This document shows, piece after piece, positions 46,066 through 54,283 of a stretch of DNA of 64,000 nt. Source of the DNA: Streptomyces sp. TG1A-8. Lineage in GTDB: Bacteria > Actinomycetota > Actinomycetes > Streptomycetales > Streptomycetaceae. The translations under genes and the position numbers were made by a program. Below the pieces are notes generated by a model. It worked only from the letters and a program-made list of their open reading frames with translations, was not told the DNA's origin and did no database searches. How positions within the stretch are numbered: position 1 is the stretch's first letter; the number at the start of each line of letters is the position of its first letter. The stretch is from the NCBI RefSeq assembly GCF_030499535.1, contig NZ_JASTLB010000001.1:4092001-4156000 (forward strand), read 5' to 3'.

Positions 46066-46818
46066 ATGAAACCGCACTTCGATGCGCAGGAGATCATCAC
46101 ACGCCACCTGTGCATGGCCGCCGACGTGGAGAAGTACAGCCGCCTCGACACCCCGGCCCAGGAGGCCTTCCAGTCCGACCTGGTGCGGGTGCTCGAGGAA
46201 GCGGCGGTGCTCAGCGGCCTGGACCGCACGTCCTGGGAGCGTCAGCCGCAGGGTGACCAGGAATTCGCCGTCCTGCCGCTGGAAACCCGCGAACCGCTGG
46301 TGGTGGGGAGCTTCGTGCGCAACCTTGCCGTCCGGCTCGGCGAGCGCAACGCCAACCTCGCCGAAGGAGCGCGGATGCGGCTCCGGCTCGCCATCGACTT
46401 CGGCGTGGCCCGCACGGCGGCCCTCGGCTACAGCGGGCCGGCCCCGGTCTCCGTGGCCCGGTACCTCAACGCCTCCCAGCTCAAGCGGGTACTGGGGACC
46501 TTGGACTCGACGGATCTCGCAGTGATCGTCTCCGACCGGGTCTACCAGGATGTCGTCCGGCTCCGGGGCGAGGGCGAGGGGCTGGACCCGGACCGGTACG
46601 TCAGGGTGCACGTCCAGGAGAAGGAGTTCAGCGGCTACGGCTGGGTCCACGTCCCCGAGCACGGCCCAGAAGAGCTGGAGCCGCTGGTGGCCGACCCGAA
46701 GCCGGACAGCGCCGCGGCCCCCGCGCCCACCCACGTCGTGAAGGGGAACAGGGACGGCGTCTTCCACTTCGGCAGCGGCGACGCGGCCAGGACCATGCAC
46801 AAGAAGTACTACAGGTGA
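46066..46818 (+). CDS. Class III nucleotide-cyclase-like protein with C-terminal signalling motif
   Basis: 250 residues. About 10-190 resemble a class III cyclase homology domain: first metal Asp20 in MAADVEKYSRL, second metal Asp64 in QGDQEFAVLP, then RLAIDFGVARTAALGYSG and VARYLNASQL, keeping the transition-state Arg but Ser for the usual Asn. The base-recognition residue differs from adenylate cyclases. The last 20 residues hold FGSGDAARTMHKKYY, shared with the next protein. Two Asp ligands suggest activity, possibly as in Pycsar cyclases (cCMP/cUMP). GGAG lies upstream of ATG 46066. It is co-transcribed with the next gene, 13 bases on. The class assignment is by eye. Confidence 0.65.
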   Translation: MKPHFDAQEIITRHLCMAADVEKYSRLDTPAQEAFQSDLVRVLEEAAVLSGLDRTSWERQPQGDQEFAVLPLETREPLVVGSFVRNLAVRLGERNANLAEGARMRLRLAIDFGVARTAALGYSGPAPVSVARYLNASQLKRVLGTLDSTDLAVIVSDRVYQDVVRLRGEGEGLDPDRYVRVHVQEKEFSGYGWVHVPEHGPEELEPLVADPKPDSAAAPAPTHVVKGNRDGVFHFGSGDAARTMHKKYYR

Positions 46819-46831
46819 CGGCGCGGCGACC

Positions 46832-48961
46832 ATGGATGAAACGACCGAGCCCGTGAACGAGCTCGCGGAGCAGTTCTCGACGGAGCCGTCCGCGGACGGG
46901 GAGGCGGAGGTGCCCGCGCCCGTCGCCGTCGAGGCGTCCGAGGAAGAGGCCGACTACATCAGGCAGTTGCGGGAGCGGGGCTTGCCCCGGACCGTCGTCG
47001 AAGGAGGGGTGAGGGGGCGGGCCGTCGGCTTCGGCAGCGGTGACGCGGCCGGGACGATCTACAAGAACTACTACGGCACCCCCCTTGTCGATCCGGTCGA
47101 CGGCAGGGTCCCCGAGGAGGACCTGGACCGGCTGCGTGAGCTGTATGTGGCGCCCAACACACACACCGCCCTGGTCGACCACCTGGCCAAGCACGGAGTC
47201 GCGGTTCTGCGCGGGGCCCCCGGTTCGGGGCGCTACACCACGGCGCTGCTCGCAGCACAGGAAGCGATGGACACCGCAGTGGTCGTCCTGGACGCGCAGG
47301 CGGGTGTGCGTCGACTGGTGCGGGAGGACGGGGGACTGCAGCCGGGCCGGGGCCACGTCATCGAGAGTGACGGCACGGAGTGGGCGAACGGGTTGCGTTC
47401 GCAGATGCTCATCCGGCTGCGCGAGGCGACGTACCGCCGTTCGCCGCTGGTGATCGTCGTGGACGACCAAGTGCCGGTCGGAGACCTGACGGGGCACGTG
47501 GTCGAGCACGAGGCGGCGGACCGAACGCGGTTCCAGGTGCTGGACCGGCACCTGACGGTGCTGCTGGCCAACCGCCCGCTGGACTGCCGCAAGCTGCTGG
47601 AGCACGAACGCCTCCGGGAGGACCTGCGCGGACGCAGGTCCATGGCGGAGGTCGCCGGCCTGGCCGGCCGACTGGCACGACGGGTGCGCGACGGCGACGA
47701 CATCGACCAGATCGTGCAGGGGCTCGGGGCCGGGCTGCGGGACAAGGCGGTGAAACTCCTCGCCGGCTCGCAGAAAGCCGGGCCCGACGGTGTCCGGAGG
47801 CAGGAGGTGTCCCTTTGGTCCCGGGCGTTCCTGCTGGCCTGCGTGGTGCTCGACGGGACCACGCTGAGCCGGGTCAGCCGGGAGTCCCACCGGCTCGCGG
47901 AACTGCTGCACGGGGTGCGCTCACCCTCCTCGGTACCGGAGATGCCGCTGTTCGAGGAGAGCGTGCAGGACTGGCTGGACCACTCCGACGTGGAGTTCAC
48001 CGACCGGACCGGGGAACCGGTCGGAGCACGGCACCCGGAGTGCCTGGTGCGGGTCAGCCAGCGCGGTCTCGGCGAAGCGGTCATGGAAGTGCTGTGGCAC
48101 GACCACAGTGGTGCACGCGGCCCCCTGCTGGAGTGGCTGGACAGCCTGGTGGTCCGGGGGGAGGAGGACATCCGGGTGTCGGCCGCCCAGACGGTCGGTC
48201 TGCTGGCGACCTTCGACTGGGCCTACGTGCACGAGGAACTGCTCGTGCGGTGGGCGTCCGACAGGGGGGAGCACGCCGATCGCCGGCGATTCGCGGCAGC
48301 GTGGGCGCTGGAACGGGCGGTGGCCGATCCGCTGCTCGCCTCCCGGGTGCAGCGCCTGCTGTGGCGCTGGTCCCGGCGGCGTGAGTTCCGGACCTGCGCC
48401 CAGGCCGCGTACGGCACCCGGATCGGCGCGAAGTTCCCGGCCGAGGCGCTGAGCAGTCTGGAGCGGATCGCGGGGGCGGGGACGAAGAGCGTCTGGGCCC
48501 CGGTGCGGGAGATCTACGCGGCCGGATCACGCGTCCAGGTCCTGGAAAGGCTGGCCGAGTGGTCGGCATCGTCGCACCACTGGCTGCGCGACGATGCGGC
48601 GAAGTGTCTCCAGGGGCTGAGCAGGTTCCGCGGGGAGCGGGCGGTCACCGCTCTCCTGAGGGAACCGCACGCGCGTGACCACCTGCTGCTGCTCGGCCGG
48701 CGGGTCCTGCTCAGCAGCAACGGTCCGCACCGGCAGTGCGGCTGGGACGCCATGCGGCTGTGGGTGGAGCGGGCCGGGGACGAGCCGGGCCTCGACGAGC
48801 TGGTGGCCGGGTTCCTGGCCGACCTGCCCGAACCGGGCGCGGAGGGCGACGCCCTGCGTGAGCGGCTTCTGTTCTACCTGCGGTTGTGGAGCCACCAGCT
48901 CTCCGACGGCGAGACGGCCGTCCGGGTCCGTTCCCTCATGAAGGAAAGGTGGTCGATGTGA
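46832..48961 (+). CDS. P-loop (STAND-like) NTPase with helical C-terminus and shared motif
   Basis: 709 residues. An acidic, disordered N-terminus (1-45) leads to FGSGDAAGTIYKNYY (67-81), matching the tail of the preceding cyclase-like protein. A P-loop at 128-136 reads GAPGSGRYT, with Arg in the Lys position, and LVIVVDD serves as Walker B near 210. The rest (about 330-709) is Leu/Arg/Trp-rich helical repeat, a likely sensor. This is the layout of STAND/NLR-type proteins. It overlaps the next gene by GTGA at 48958-48961, so at least three genes are coupled. The biochemical role is inferred, not shown. Confidence 0.6.
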   Translation: MDETTEPVNELAEQFSTEPSADGEAEVPAPVAVEASEEEADYIRQLRERGLPRTVVEGGVRGRAVGFGSGDAAGTIYKNYYGTPLVDPVDGRVPEEDLDRLRELYVAPNTHTALVDHLAKHGVAVLRGAPGSGRYTTALLAAQEAMDTAVVVLDAQAGVRRLVREDGGLQPGRGHVIESDGTEWANGLRSQMLIRLREATYRRSPLVIVVDDQVPVGDLTGHVVEHEAADRTRFQVLDRHLTVLLANRPLDCRKLLEHERLREDLRGRRSMAEVAGLAGRLARRVRDGDDIDQIVQGLGAGLRDKAVKLLAGSQKAGPDGVRRQEVSLWSRAFLLACVVLDGTTLSRVSRESHRLAELLHGVRSPSSVPEMPLFEESVQDWLDHSDVEFTDRTGEPVGARHPECLVRVSQRGLGEAVMEVLWHDHSGARGPLLEWLDSLVVRGEEDIRVSAAQTVGLLATFDWAYVHEELLVRWASDRGEHADRRRFAAAWALERAVADPLLASRVQRLLWRWSRRREFRTCAQAAYGTRIGAKFPAEALSSLERIAGAGTKSVWAPVREIYAAGSRVQVLERLAEWSASSHHWLRDDAAKCLQGLSRFRGERAVTALLREPHARDHLLLLGRRVLLSSNGPHRQCGWDAMRLWVERAGDEPGLDELVAGFLADLPEPGAEGDALRERLLFYLRLWSHQLSDGETAVRVRSLMKERWSM

Positions 48962-49845
48962 ACAGCACATCGCGTCGTGGTCCGTTCGCCTGGTTGCGGG
49001 CCCTGTTCGGCGGTGGTCCGAAGTCCGTCGCCGGCGTGCCCTTCGAAGCGGTGACGGTCGACGTGCCGGAGATCGTCTCGGTGCACCGGAGTTCCACCGT
49101 CGCGTTCGAGACCCCCGCCAGGGGCGACGGGTTCGGCTTCCTGGTCGAGGTCCGCTGCGACTGGTGCGCCGAGGGGCGCCTCGACCAGGAGGGGCTGAGC
49201 CGCGCCATCGACGGTTACCGGGCGGCCATGCCCCAGCGGCTCGCCGAGCGGGTCCGTGACGTCGCCCGCGGCTACGAGCCGTTTCACGTGGAGGAGGCCG
49301 AACTCGCCGTCAACCATGCCCTGCGGGAAGGGGAGTGCTTCGAGAACGGGCTGGTGAGCTGCCGTACCGTGGCCCACCTCCGGCCCGCCCCGGAAGTGCT
49401 GGAACAGCAGCGCAGGGCGGCCCTGGAACTCCAGGACATCGAGCACCGGTACGCGAAGTCGGCGCTCCAGGTGAAGCTGCTGGGCGAGGTCGCCGAGAAG
49501 TGGCGCTCCTTCCTCGCCGGCGGGCTGGCGGGAGTGCAGCAGGACGGTGACGCCCTGTCCTGGCTCACGCCGTGGGCGGTGCTGCTGGCCGAGCAGCCGG
49601 ACAAGGCGGCCACCGAAGTCGGTGACATGTTCCGGCAGCGGCAGGAGGAGGTCGACAAGTTCATCAAGATCCTGGAGAAGCAGGTGAAAACGTACCAGGC
49701 GCAGGACCTCTTCGAGTTCGTCGTCACCAACGAGCAGCAGCTCAGCCACGCGATGCGGCTGTTCGGCCTTCCCCTGCCGGGCGGGCTGGACTCCGGAGGC
49801 GGAGTGCCGGAGCCCCTGCCCCGGGCTCAGCCGGCCCGGGACTGA
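48958..49845 (+). CDS. SPFH/band-7-like protein in the cyclase operon
   Basis: 295 residues, no confident membrane helix apart from a short FAWLRALFGG near the N-terminus. The middle (about 30-150) has the beta-strand pattern of SPFH domains (SSTVAFETPARGDGFGFLVEV), followed by a coiled-coil-like helical stretch (about 150-290, QRQEEVDKFIKILEKQVKTY). GTG 48958 overlaps the preceding stop (GTGA), with AAGGAAAGG as ribosome site, so it is translated with the NTPase. SPFH proteins scaffold membrane domains; here it may hold the complex at the membrane. The family call is weak. Confidence 0.4.
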   Translation: MNSTSRRGPFAWLRALFGGGPKSVAGVPFEAVTVDVPEIVSVHRSSTVAFETPARGDGFGFLVEVRCDWCAEGRLDQEGLSRAIDGYRAAMPQRLAERVRDVARGYEPFHVEEAELAVNHALREGECFENGLVSCRTVAHLRPAPEVLEQQRRAALELQDIEHRYAKSALQVKLLGEVAEKWRSFLAGGLAGVQQDGDALSWLTPWAVLLAEQPDKAATEVGDMFRQRQEEVDKFIKILEKQVKTYQAQDLFEFVVTNEQQLSHAMRLFGLPLPGGLDSGGGVPEPLPRAQPARD

Positions 49846-49861
49846 GGCGACGGACCGTGGC

Positions 49862-50401
49862 TCAGGCCAGCAGCGGACCGACGAGGAAGGAGAGCCCCGC
49901 GGTCACCGCCATCAGTCCCGTCCAGACGACCCCCTTGGCGATGTACCGGTGCTTGGCCATCGCCACCTGGGCGAGCACCGGGATCAACTGCCAGATCTCC
50001 TTGCGTTCGCTGTCCTCGTCCGGCGGGGGAGGAGTGCCGTCGGCGGTGGCCAGCAGGGGCAGGCTGAACCTGTTCGGGGCGGGCGGCGGCCCGAGGCGCG
50101 GGCGGAGCGCCTGGACCACGCAGTAGACGGCGGGCAGGAACGCCGCCACGTGCAGTGACAGCAGTCCGACGGCGATCCAGGCGCCGGGGCCGCCGCGCTC
50201 CCACGCCTCGCGTACGACGCCGCCCTGCGGGACGGCCATGGCCATCAGTCCGGCCTGGACGGCGCCGAGGATGCCGACCTTGGTGTCGGCGAACTGGGCC
50301 GACGCCAGGAGCGACGTGTAAACGGCCAGACCGGAGCGGAGGCCGGCCGCCCCTTCCTCTCCGGCGGTGCTGTCTCCGGCGGCGGGGACGGAACTGGACA
50401 C
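49862..50401 (-). CDS. Small membrane protein resembling Pycsar effector PycTM
   Basis: 179 residues. A short N-terminal helix and FADTKVGILGAVQAGLMA lead into helix 1; helix 2 is GAWIAVGLLSLHVAAFLPAV, and a third lies near the C-terminus (VVWTGLMAVTAGLSFLV). The A-D-T-K-x-x-x-L-L/A pattern before the first helix is a feature I associate with PycTM-type Pycsar effectors (DUF5706 family). It faces the operon and its stop lies 16 bases from that of the SPFH-like gene. GAGGAGG precedes GTG 50401. In Pycsar, such proteins bind a cyclic pyrimidine nucleotide and disrupt the membrane. The match is by memory of the pattern. Confidence 0.5.
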   Translation of the reverse strand: MSSSVPAAGDSTAGEEGAAGLRSGLAVYTSLLASAQFADTKVGILGAVQAGLMAMAVPQGGVVREAWERGGPGAWIAVGLLSLHVAAFLPAVYCVVQALRPRLGPPPAPNRFSLPLLATADGTPPPPDEDSERKEIWQLIPVLAQVAMAKHRYIAKGVVWTGLMAVTAGLSFLVGPLLA

Positions 50402-50501
50402 GGAGGGCCTCCTCGCATCGAGTGACTGGGGACTCCCAGTAACTCCCCCGTCACCGTCCGAGAAAAGTCACAAATGCGTGTTTCCCTACTTGGAGGACCC
50501 G

Positions 50502-51773
50502 ATGAGTTCCCTGCACCAGGCACGCCCCGGCCGGCTCCTGGCCACGGCGCTGTCGTTGGCCGCCCTCGCGGCGGCCAGCGGCTGTGGCGCGTTCGAGACG
50601 CCCGCGAGCCGGCCCTGCGCCTGGCTGGACCGCGGCTCCGACGGAGCGGACGGCGCCCGGCGGGAGACCGCCGTGCTGGTGGACCGGAGCCCGTCCACCC
50701 GGCCGGGCAGGACCCCTTCGGCACACGACCGGGCACCGGACTGGGCGGCCACCCTGTTGGCCACCCGGGAACTCGCGCCGTCGGCGTTGGAGGGCGGGTC
50801 GCTCTCCGCGGCCGGCTTCGACGGCACGAGGGCCACCGTCGACTGGCGGGTGGACGGCGCGTTCGTCACCCCCGTGAAGGGTGATCGGAGGCTGAGGAGG
50901 GACCGGTGGAACGGCCGGCGCGGCTGTCTGGAGAAGCGGCTGCGGCAGCTGTCCGCCGGAGCGCCGGGCACCGGTCGTACGGACGTGCTCGGCGCGCTCG
51001 CCGCGGCCGACGACCAGCTCGGCGCGGGGGCCGGCCGCCGCCGGATCGTGGTGGCGACCGACGGGCTGACCAACACCGGCTGCGCGGACCTGCGCTCCGC
51101 CGGATTCGACGGCACGGCGGAGATCGGGGCGGTGGTGGAGCGCTGCCGCAGATCGGGTGAACTGCCCGACCTGACGGGCGTCGAGGTCAGCCTCGTCGGC
51201 ATAGGCCGCGCGGCACGCGGCAAGCAGCCGTCCTCACCGCAGACCGCCTGGTTGTCCACCCTGTGGACCAGGCTGTGCGGGGCCACCGGCGCCTCCTCCT
51301 GCGAGGTGGCCGCCACCGCCCGCATCCGCGGGGCGGGGGAGGACGCCGGCACCGCGAAGACGGAACCGGAGGTCGTGTTCCCGGCCGTCTCGGAGCGGTC
51401 GACCGGGCGGGTCACCAGGATCGTCCTGCCCGGTTCCGTCCTGTTCGCGACCGACCGGGCGGAGCTGTCCCGGGCGGCGCGCAACACGCTGGACGATGCT
51501 GCGCGCCGGATCAGGAACCTCGGTCCCGTCTCGGTCGCCGTCTCCGGGCACACCGACTCGCGCGGCACCGAACAGCACGGCAGGCGACTCTCGCTGGCGC
51601 GTGCCCTCACCGTCCGGGCCGCCCTCGCGGAGCGCGGGGTCGCGGTGGCCTCGGCCCGCGGCTACTCCGACGACCAGCCCCGGTGCACCCCCGAATACCG
51701 CCACGGAGCACCCGACTACGCGGCCATGGCGTGCAACCGCCGCGTGGAGATCACCGTAACGGTCCACGGCTGA
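50502..51773 (+). CDS. Lipoprotein-like protein with vWA-like and OmpA domains
   Basis: 423 residues. An N-terminal signal ends around LAAASGCGAF, a possible but weak lipobox. A von Willebrand A-like domain (about 45-260) has a MIDAS-type VLVDRSPST and IVVATDGLTNTG. The C-terminus (about 315-423) is an OmpA/MotB peptidoglycan-binding domain with VSGHTDSRGTEQHGRRLSLARA and a closing NRRVEITV. It is exported and wall-attached. GGAGG precedes ATG 50502. A vWA plus OmpA fusion in a Gram-positive is unusual. It lies beside the cyclase cluster and may couple it to the envelope, which is speculative. Confidence 0.75.
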   Translation: MSSLHQARPGRLLATALSLAALAAASGCGAFETPASRPCAWLDRGSDGADGARRETAVLVDRSPSTRPGRTPSAHDRAPDWAATLLATRELAPSALEGGSLSAAGFDGTRATVDWRVDGAFVTPVKGDRRLRRDRWNGRRGCLEKRLRQLSAGAPGTGRTDVLGALAAADDQLGAGAGRRRIVVATDGLTNTGCADLRSAGFDGTAEIGAVVERCRRSGELPDLTGVEVSLVGIGRAARGKQPSSPQTAWLSTLWTRLCGATGASSCEVAATARIRGAGEDAGTAKTEPEVVFPAVSERSTGRVTRIVLPGSVLFATDRAELSRAARNTLDDAARRIRNLGPVSVAVSGHTDSRGTEQHGRRLSLARALTVRAALAERGVAVASARGYSDDQPRCTPEYRHGAPDYAAMACNRRVEITVTVHG

Positions 51774-51828
51774 ACGCTCCGCCGGAGCTCAACCGTCCAA
51801 GAAGCCCATACAGCAAAGGACACCGTCC

Positions 51829-53076
51829 ATGCCCCAGACCCATCGAGGCGTCCCGTGCCACCACGGCTGCGGATGCGACGTCCGCCACCTGGTGAAGAGC
51901 GCCGAGTACGGTCCCGAACGGGAGCCGGAGCACCTGGACAACGCTGAAATGCGGATGCTCCTGCGCGCGGCCCGCGAGGTCGCCGAACTCGTCGGCCGCA
52001 ACCGCGAGCAGCTCGCCGCCGCCCGGGCCCGCGCGATCGGCGCTCACGCGCGGACCGAGGAGGCGGTCCAGTCCCTGGCGCGGTTCGAGGCCACCGCCGC
52101 TCTCCGGGCGGGCCGGGCGGCCCAGGAGGCGGTCGAGTCGCGGCACGCGGAGGACGGCGCCCACGACCGGCGCCGCCGCGAGATGTGGATACGCGTACTG
52201 CGCTGGCCGGTCGTCGCCGCCATGGCCGTCTTCGACGCCTGGTACTTCATGCGCGTCTTCCAGTACCTCACCGCCAGTGAGGAGACGGCCTCCCTGACCG
52301 AGCAGACGGTCGCCTTCCTGCCCGGTGCCGTCCTGGCGCTGGCCCTGATGCTGTCCGGGCACGCGATCGCGGCCCCGTTGTACCGGGTGCGCGAGGGGCT
52401 GCGGTCCCTCCGCGACCGCCGGCCCCGGCTGTCGTTGCTCGCTTCGCTCGCCCTGCCCGCCCTCTACCTGACCGCCGTGCTGGCCACCGTCACCGTGTGG
52501 GCGGTACTGCGGGCACGCGACGCGGGAATGGAGGAGGTCGAGGGCGCTCGCTACGCACCCGGCTGGGTGGCGATGCTGATGCTGGTGCTCGCGATCACCG
52601 CCGTGGCGATGAAGGCCGTCGCGCACAACCCCCATGCGGACAGCGCCGCGGAAGCCCGCCGTGGCCTCCTGCGGGCCCAGCTGACGTACGCCTGGCTGGT
52701 ACGGCGGGTCGGTGCCGCCCTGCGCGAGCACGAGATGGCCTGGAGCGACCTGTGCGCACTCCGTGACGAACTGGCCTCGCAGGTGCGCCTGGAGAGCATG
52801 CGCGTCTGGGAGGCGGCCATCCTCACCGCCCGCATGCTGCACGGGCAGGCCGGTCACCTCCCGCCCGCTCCGGCCGTCCCGCCCGGCGGAGCGGAGGCAC
52901 AGGCGCCGGCGGCCGCATGGGTGGCGCCGCTCTTCACCGGCGTGGTCGAGCCCCCACCGGAGCTCGGTCCCCTGGTCGAGGCCCACCGGATCGCCGTCAC
53001 CTGTGCCCCGGCCGAGCTGCGCGCACGCCGGGCCGAGCTGATCAGCCGCCTCGACGTCCAACTCGGCCCGACGTGA
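51829..53076 (+). CDS. Coiled-coil membrane protein of unknown function
   Basis: 415 residues. The N-terminal third starts with HRGVPCHHGCGCDVRHLV, a Cys/His cluster of possible metal-binding type, and continues as Ala/Arg/Glu-rich coiled coil (about 40-120). Four hydrophobic helices follow (first LRWPVVAAMAVFDAWYFM, last APGWVAMLMLVLAITAVAM), then a helical, Pro-rich tail. AAAGGA precedes ATG 51829, and it lies 55 bases after the vWA-OmpA gene, so they are probably co-transcribed. No known family was recognised. Confidence 0.7.
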   Translation: MPQTHRGVPCHHGCGCDVRHLVKSAEYGPEREPEHLDNAEMRMLLRAAREVAELVGRNREQLAAARARAIGAHARTEEAVQSLARFEATAALRAGRAAQEAVESRHAEDGAHDRRRREMWIRVLRWPVVAAMAVFDAWYFMRVFQYLTASEETASLTEQTVAFLPGAVLALALMLSGHAIAAPLYRVREGLRSLRDRRPRLSLLASLALPALYLTAVLATVTVWAVLRARDAGMEEVEGARYAPGWVAMLMLVLAITAVAMKAVAHNPHADSAAEARRGLLRAQLTYAWLVRRVGAALREHEMAWSDLCALRDELASQVRLESMRVWEAAILTARMLHGQAGHLPPAPAVPPGGAEAQAPAAAWVAPLFTGVVEPPPELGPLVEAHRIAVTCAPAELRARRAELISRLDVQLGPT

Positions 53077-53456
53077 CGGTCGCGCGTCCACAACCGCGGA
53101 AGCCCGCCACGCTTCCGGCCGCCCCGCGCCCCGGCAGGACTCGAACCCGCGACACCCGCCCGAGGGGCCCGACCCGTGCCCCTCGGGCTGCGGACGCCGA
53201 CCGGCGCGACGGCCGGACGGAGGCGCTGGTGCGCACCCGCGTCCGCGTCGGGGTTTGTACGGTGACCGGTGCGACTCCCCGGCTGAAAACGGCGGTTGAT
53301 GACTGACGTGACGAGTGGCATCGAGGCCGGGGAGGCCGCTGCGGGTGCGACGAGCGCCGTGGAGGACGGGCTGGTGGCCCGGGCCGGGGGTGGCGGTCTC
53401 AGACCGCGAGGCGCTCCGCGAGCTGCTTCGCCTTCGCGGCGGCCTCCTCCAGGGAG
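53077..53456. other. Scrambled left edge of the island
   Basis: Contains the tRNA 3'-end fragment at 53129-53159 and a hairpin beside it (53159-53187). From 53299 a short frame MTDVTSGIEAGEAAAGATSA looks like the start of a lost protein. On the minus strand, about 53399-53460, a Lys/Ala/Glu-rich tail (TSLEEAAAKAKQLAERLAV) looks like the end of another. No complete gene is seen; it is best explained as junctions of old rearrangements. Confidence 0.45.
53129..53159 (-). repeat. Copy of the tRNA-Arg(CCT) 3' end (att-like site)
   Basis: 31 bases match the 3' part of the tRNA gene at 58640-58670 with two mismatches, in the same orientation; both cover the T-arm and 3' acceptor strand. Integrases that use tRNA genes leave such a copy at the far end of the inserted element. 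A 10-bp hairpin (CCCGAGGGGC at 53159-53168, GCCCCTCGGG at 53178-53187) replaces the anticodon arm, so this is not a working tRNA. Confidence 0.7.
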
Positions 53457-54058
53457 GTGTACGAGGACGACCCCAAGACCGACGCCGGCGCGCGCACAAT
53501 CGCGCTCGACTCCGACACGGTCCAGGCTCTCAAACGGCACCGAGCCCAGCAGGACAAGGACCGTAAGGAGTGGGAGAACGCCTGGGTGGAGACCGGACGC
53601 GTCTTCACCAAGGAGAACGGCGAGATGCTCCACCCCGCCAACGTCACACGGCGGTTCATCGAGCTGTACGAGGAGATCGATCTCCCGCCGGTCCGGCTCC
53701 ACGACCTCCGTCACGGTGCTGCGACCCTCGCCCACGCGGCCGGGGCCGACCTCAAGGACATCCAGGAAATGCTCGGCCACTCCTCGATCACCATCACGGC
53801 CGACACGTACACGAGCCTGCTCCCCGGGGCCGACCTGGCGATCGCCGAGGCCGCAGCCAGGCTCGTCCCGCGCGCCCGCGCCACCTCCGAAAACACCGCC
53901 CCGAAGCGGAGGCCGAGCCCGACGACGCGGAGCATCCCGGCCCGGAGCCCGTGCCGGATGATGCTGATCCGTCGGGAGAAAATCCGGAGGTCAACTCTCC
54001 GTCCGCTCACACACCGCTCACGCAAACGGCCCCGGACGAGACGTCCGAGGCCGAGTAG
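53450..54058 (+). pseudogene. Tyrosine-recombinase (integrase) remnant, copy 1
   Basis: Only the C-terminal part of a phage-type integrase survives. Reading begins around KTDAGARTIALDSD, which in relatives follows the first catalytic Arg, so that Arg is lost. The second catalytic box HDLRH, then GHSSITITADTYTSLL with the His and Tyr, remain. A one-base loss near 53903 (GCCCCGAAG where copy 2 has GCCTCCGAAG) shifts the tail out of frame; in the other frame it continues EAEAEPDDAEHPGPEP to the TAG at 54056. It cannot encode an active enzyme. Confidence 0.85.
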
Positions 54059-54117
54059 AAGCCCACCCTGGGGGAGAAATCCCAGGTCAGAGTGGTGACG
54101 CGTCGTGCTCCCGGCGG
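53768..54117 (+). repeat. Direct repeat, copy 1 (integrase 3' end plus att remnant)
   Basis: About 350 bases closely matching 58298-58648 in the same orientation: the integrase 3' end, a terminator-like hairpin beyond its stop, and a decayed tRNA 3' end (GTGCTCCCGGCGGGG near 54104-54118). Differences are scattered substitutions and one small gap, so the copies are old or came from two related elements. Confidence 0.8.
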
Positions 54118-54283
54118 GGCACCAGACAGATGGGAACCATTACGGGTCGTGGTCCCTGGGGTCACGGATCGCCATCGAGTCCACTCTGTGCCTATGAATC
54201 GGCTCGGCCGTCGGCCGCAGGTTCGAGTCTTGGGTCTGAGTCGCACTCTGCCCGGGGCGCCGTCGTCTCCGAACGCGACTTGT

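Noticed and set aside
53399..53659. Minus-strand 86-codon frame over integrase remnant 1
   Set aside because: Most of it is the antisense of the integrase; only its last 20 codons look protein-like, noted under the island edge.
53450..54058. Functional integrase
   Set aside because: The N-terminal core with the first catalytic Arg is missing and the tail is frameshifted.
54205..54240. GCAGGTTCGAGTC resembling a tRNA T-arm
   Set aside because: The T-stem does not pair and no D- or anticodon arm can be found; kept only as possible debris.
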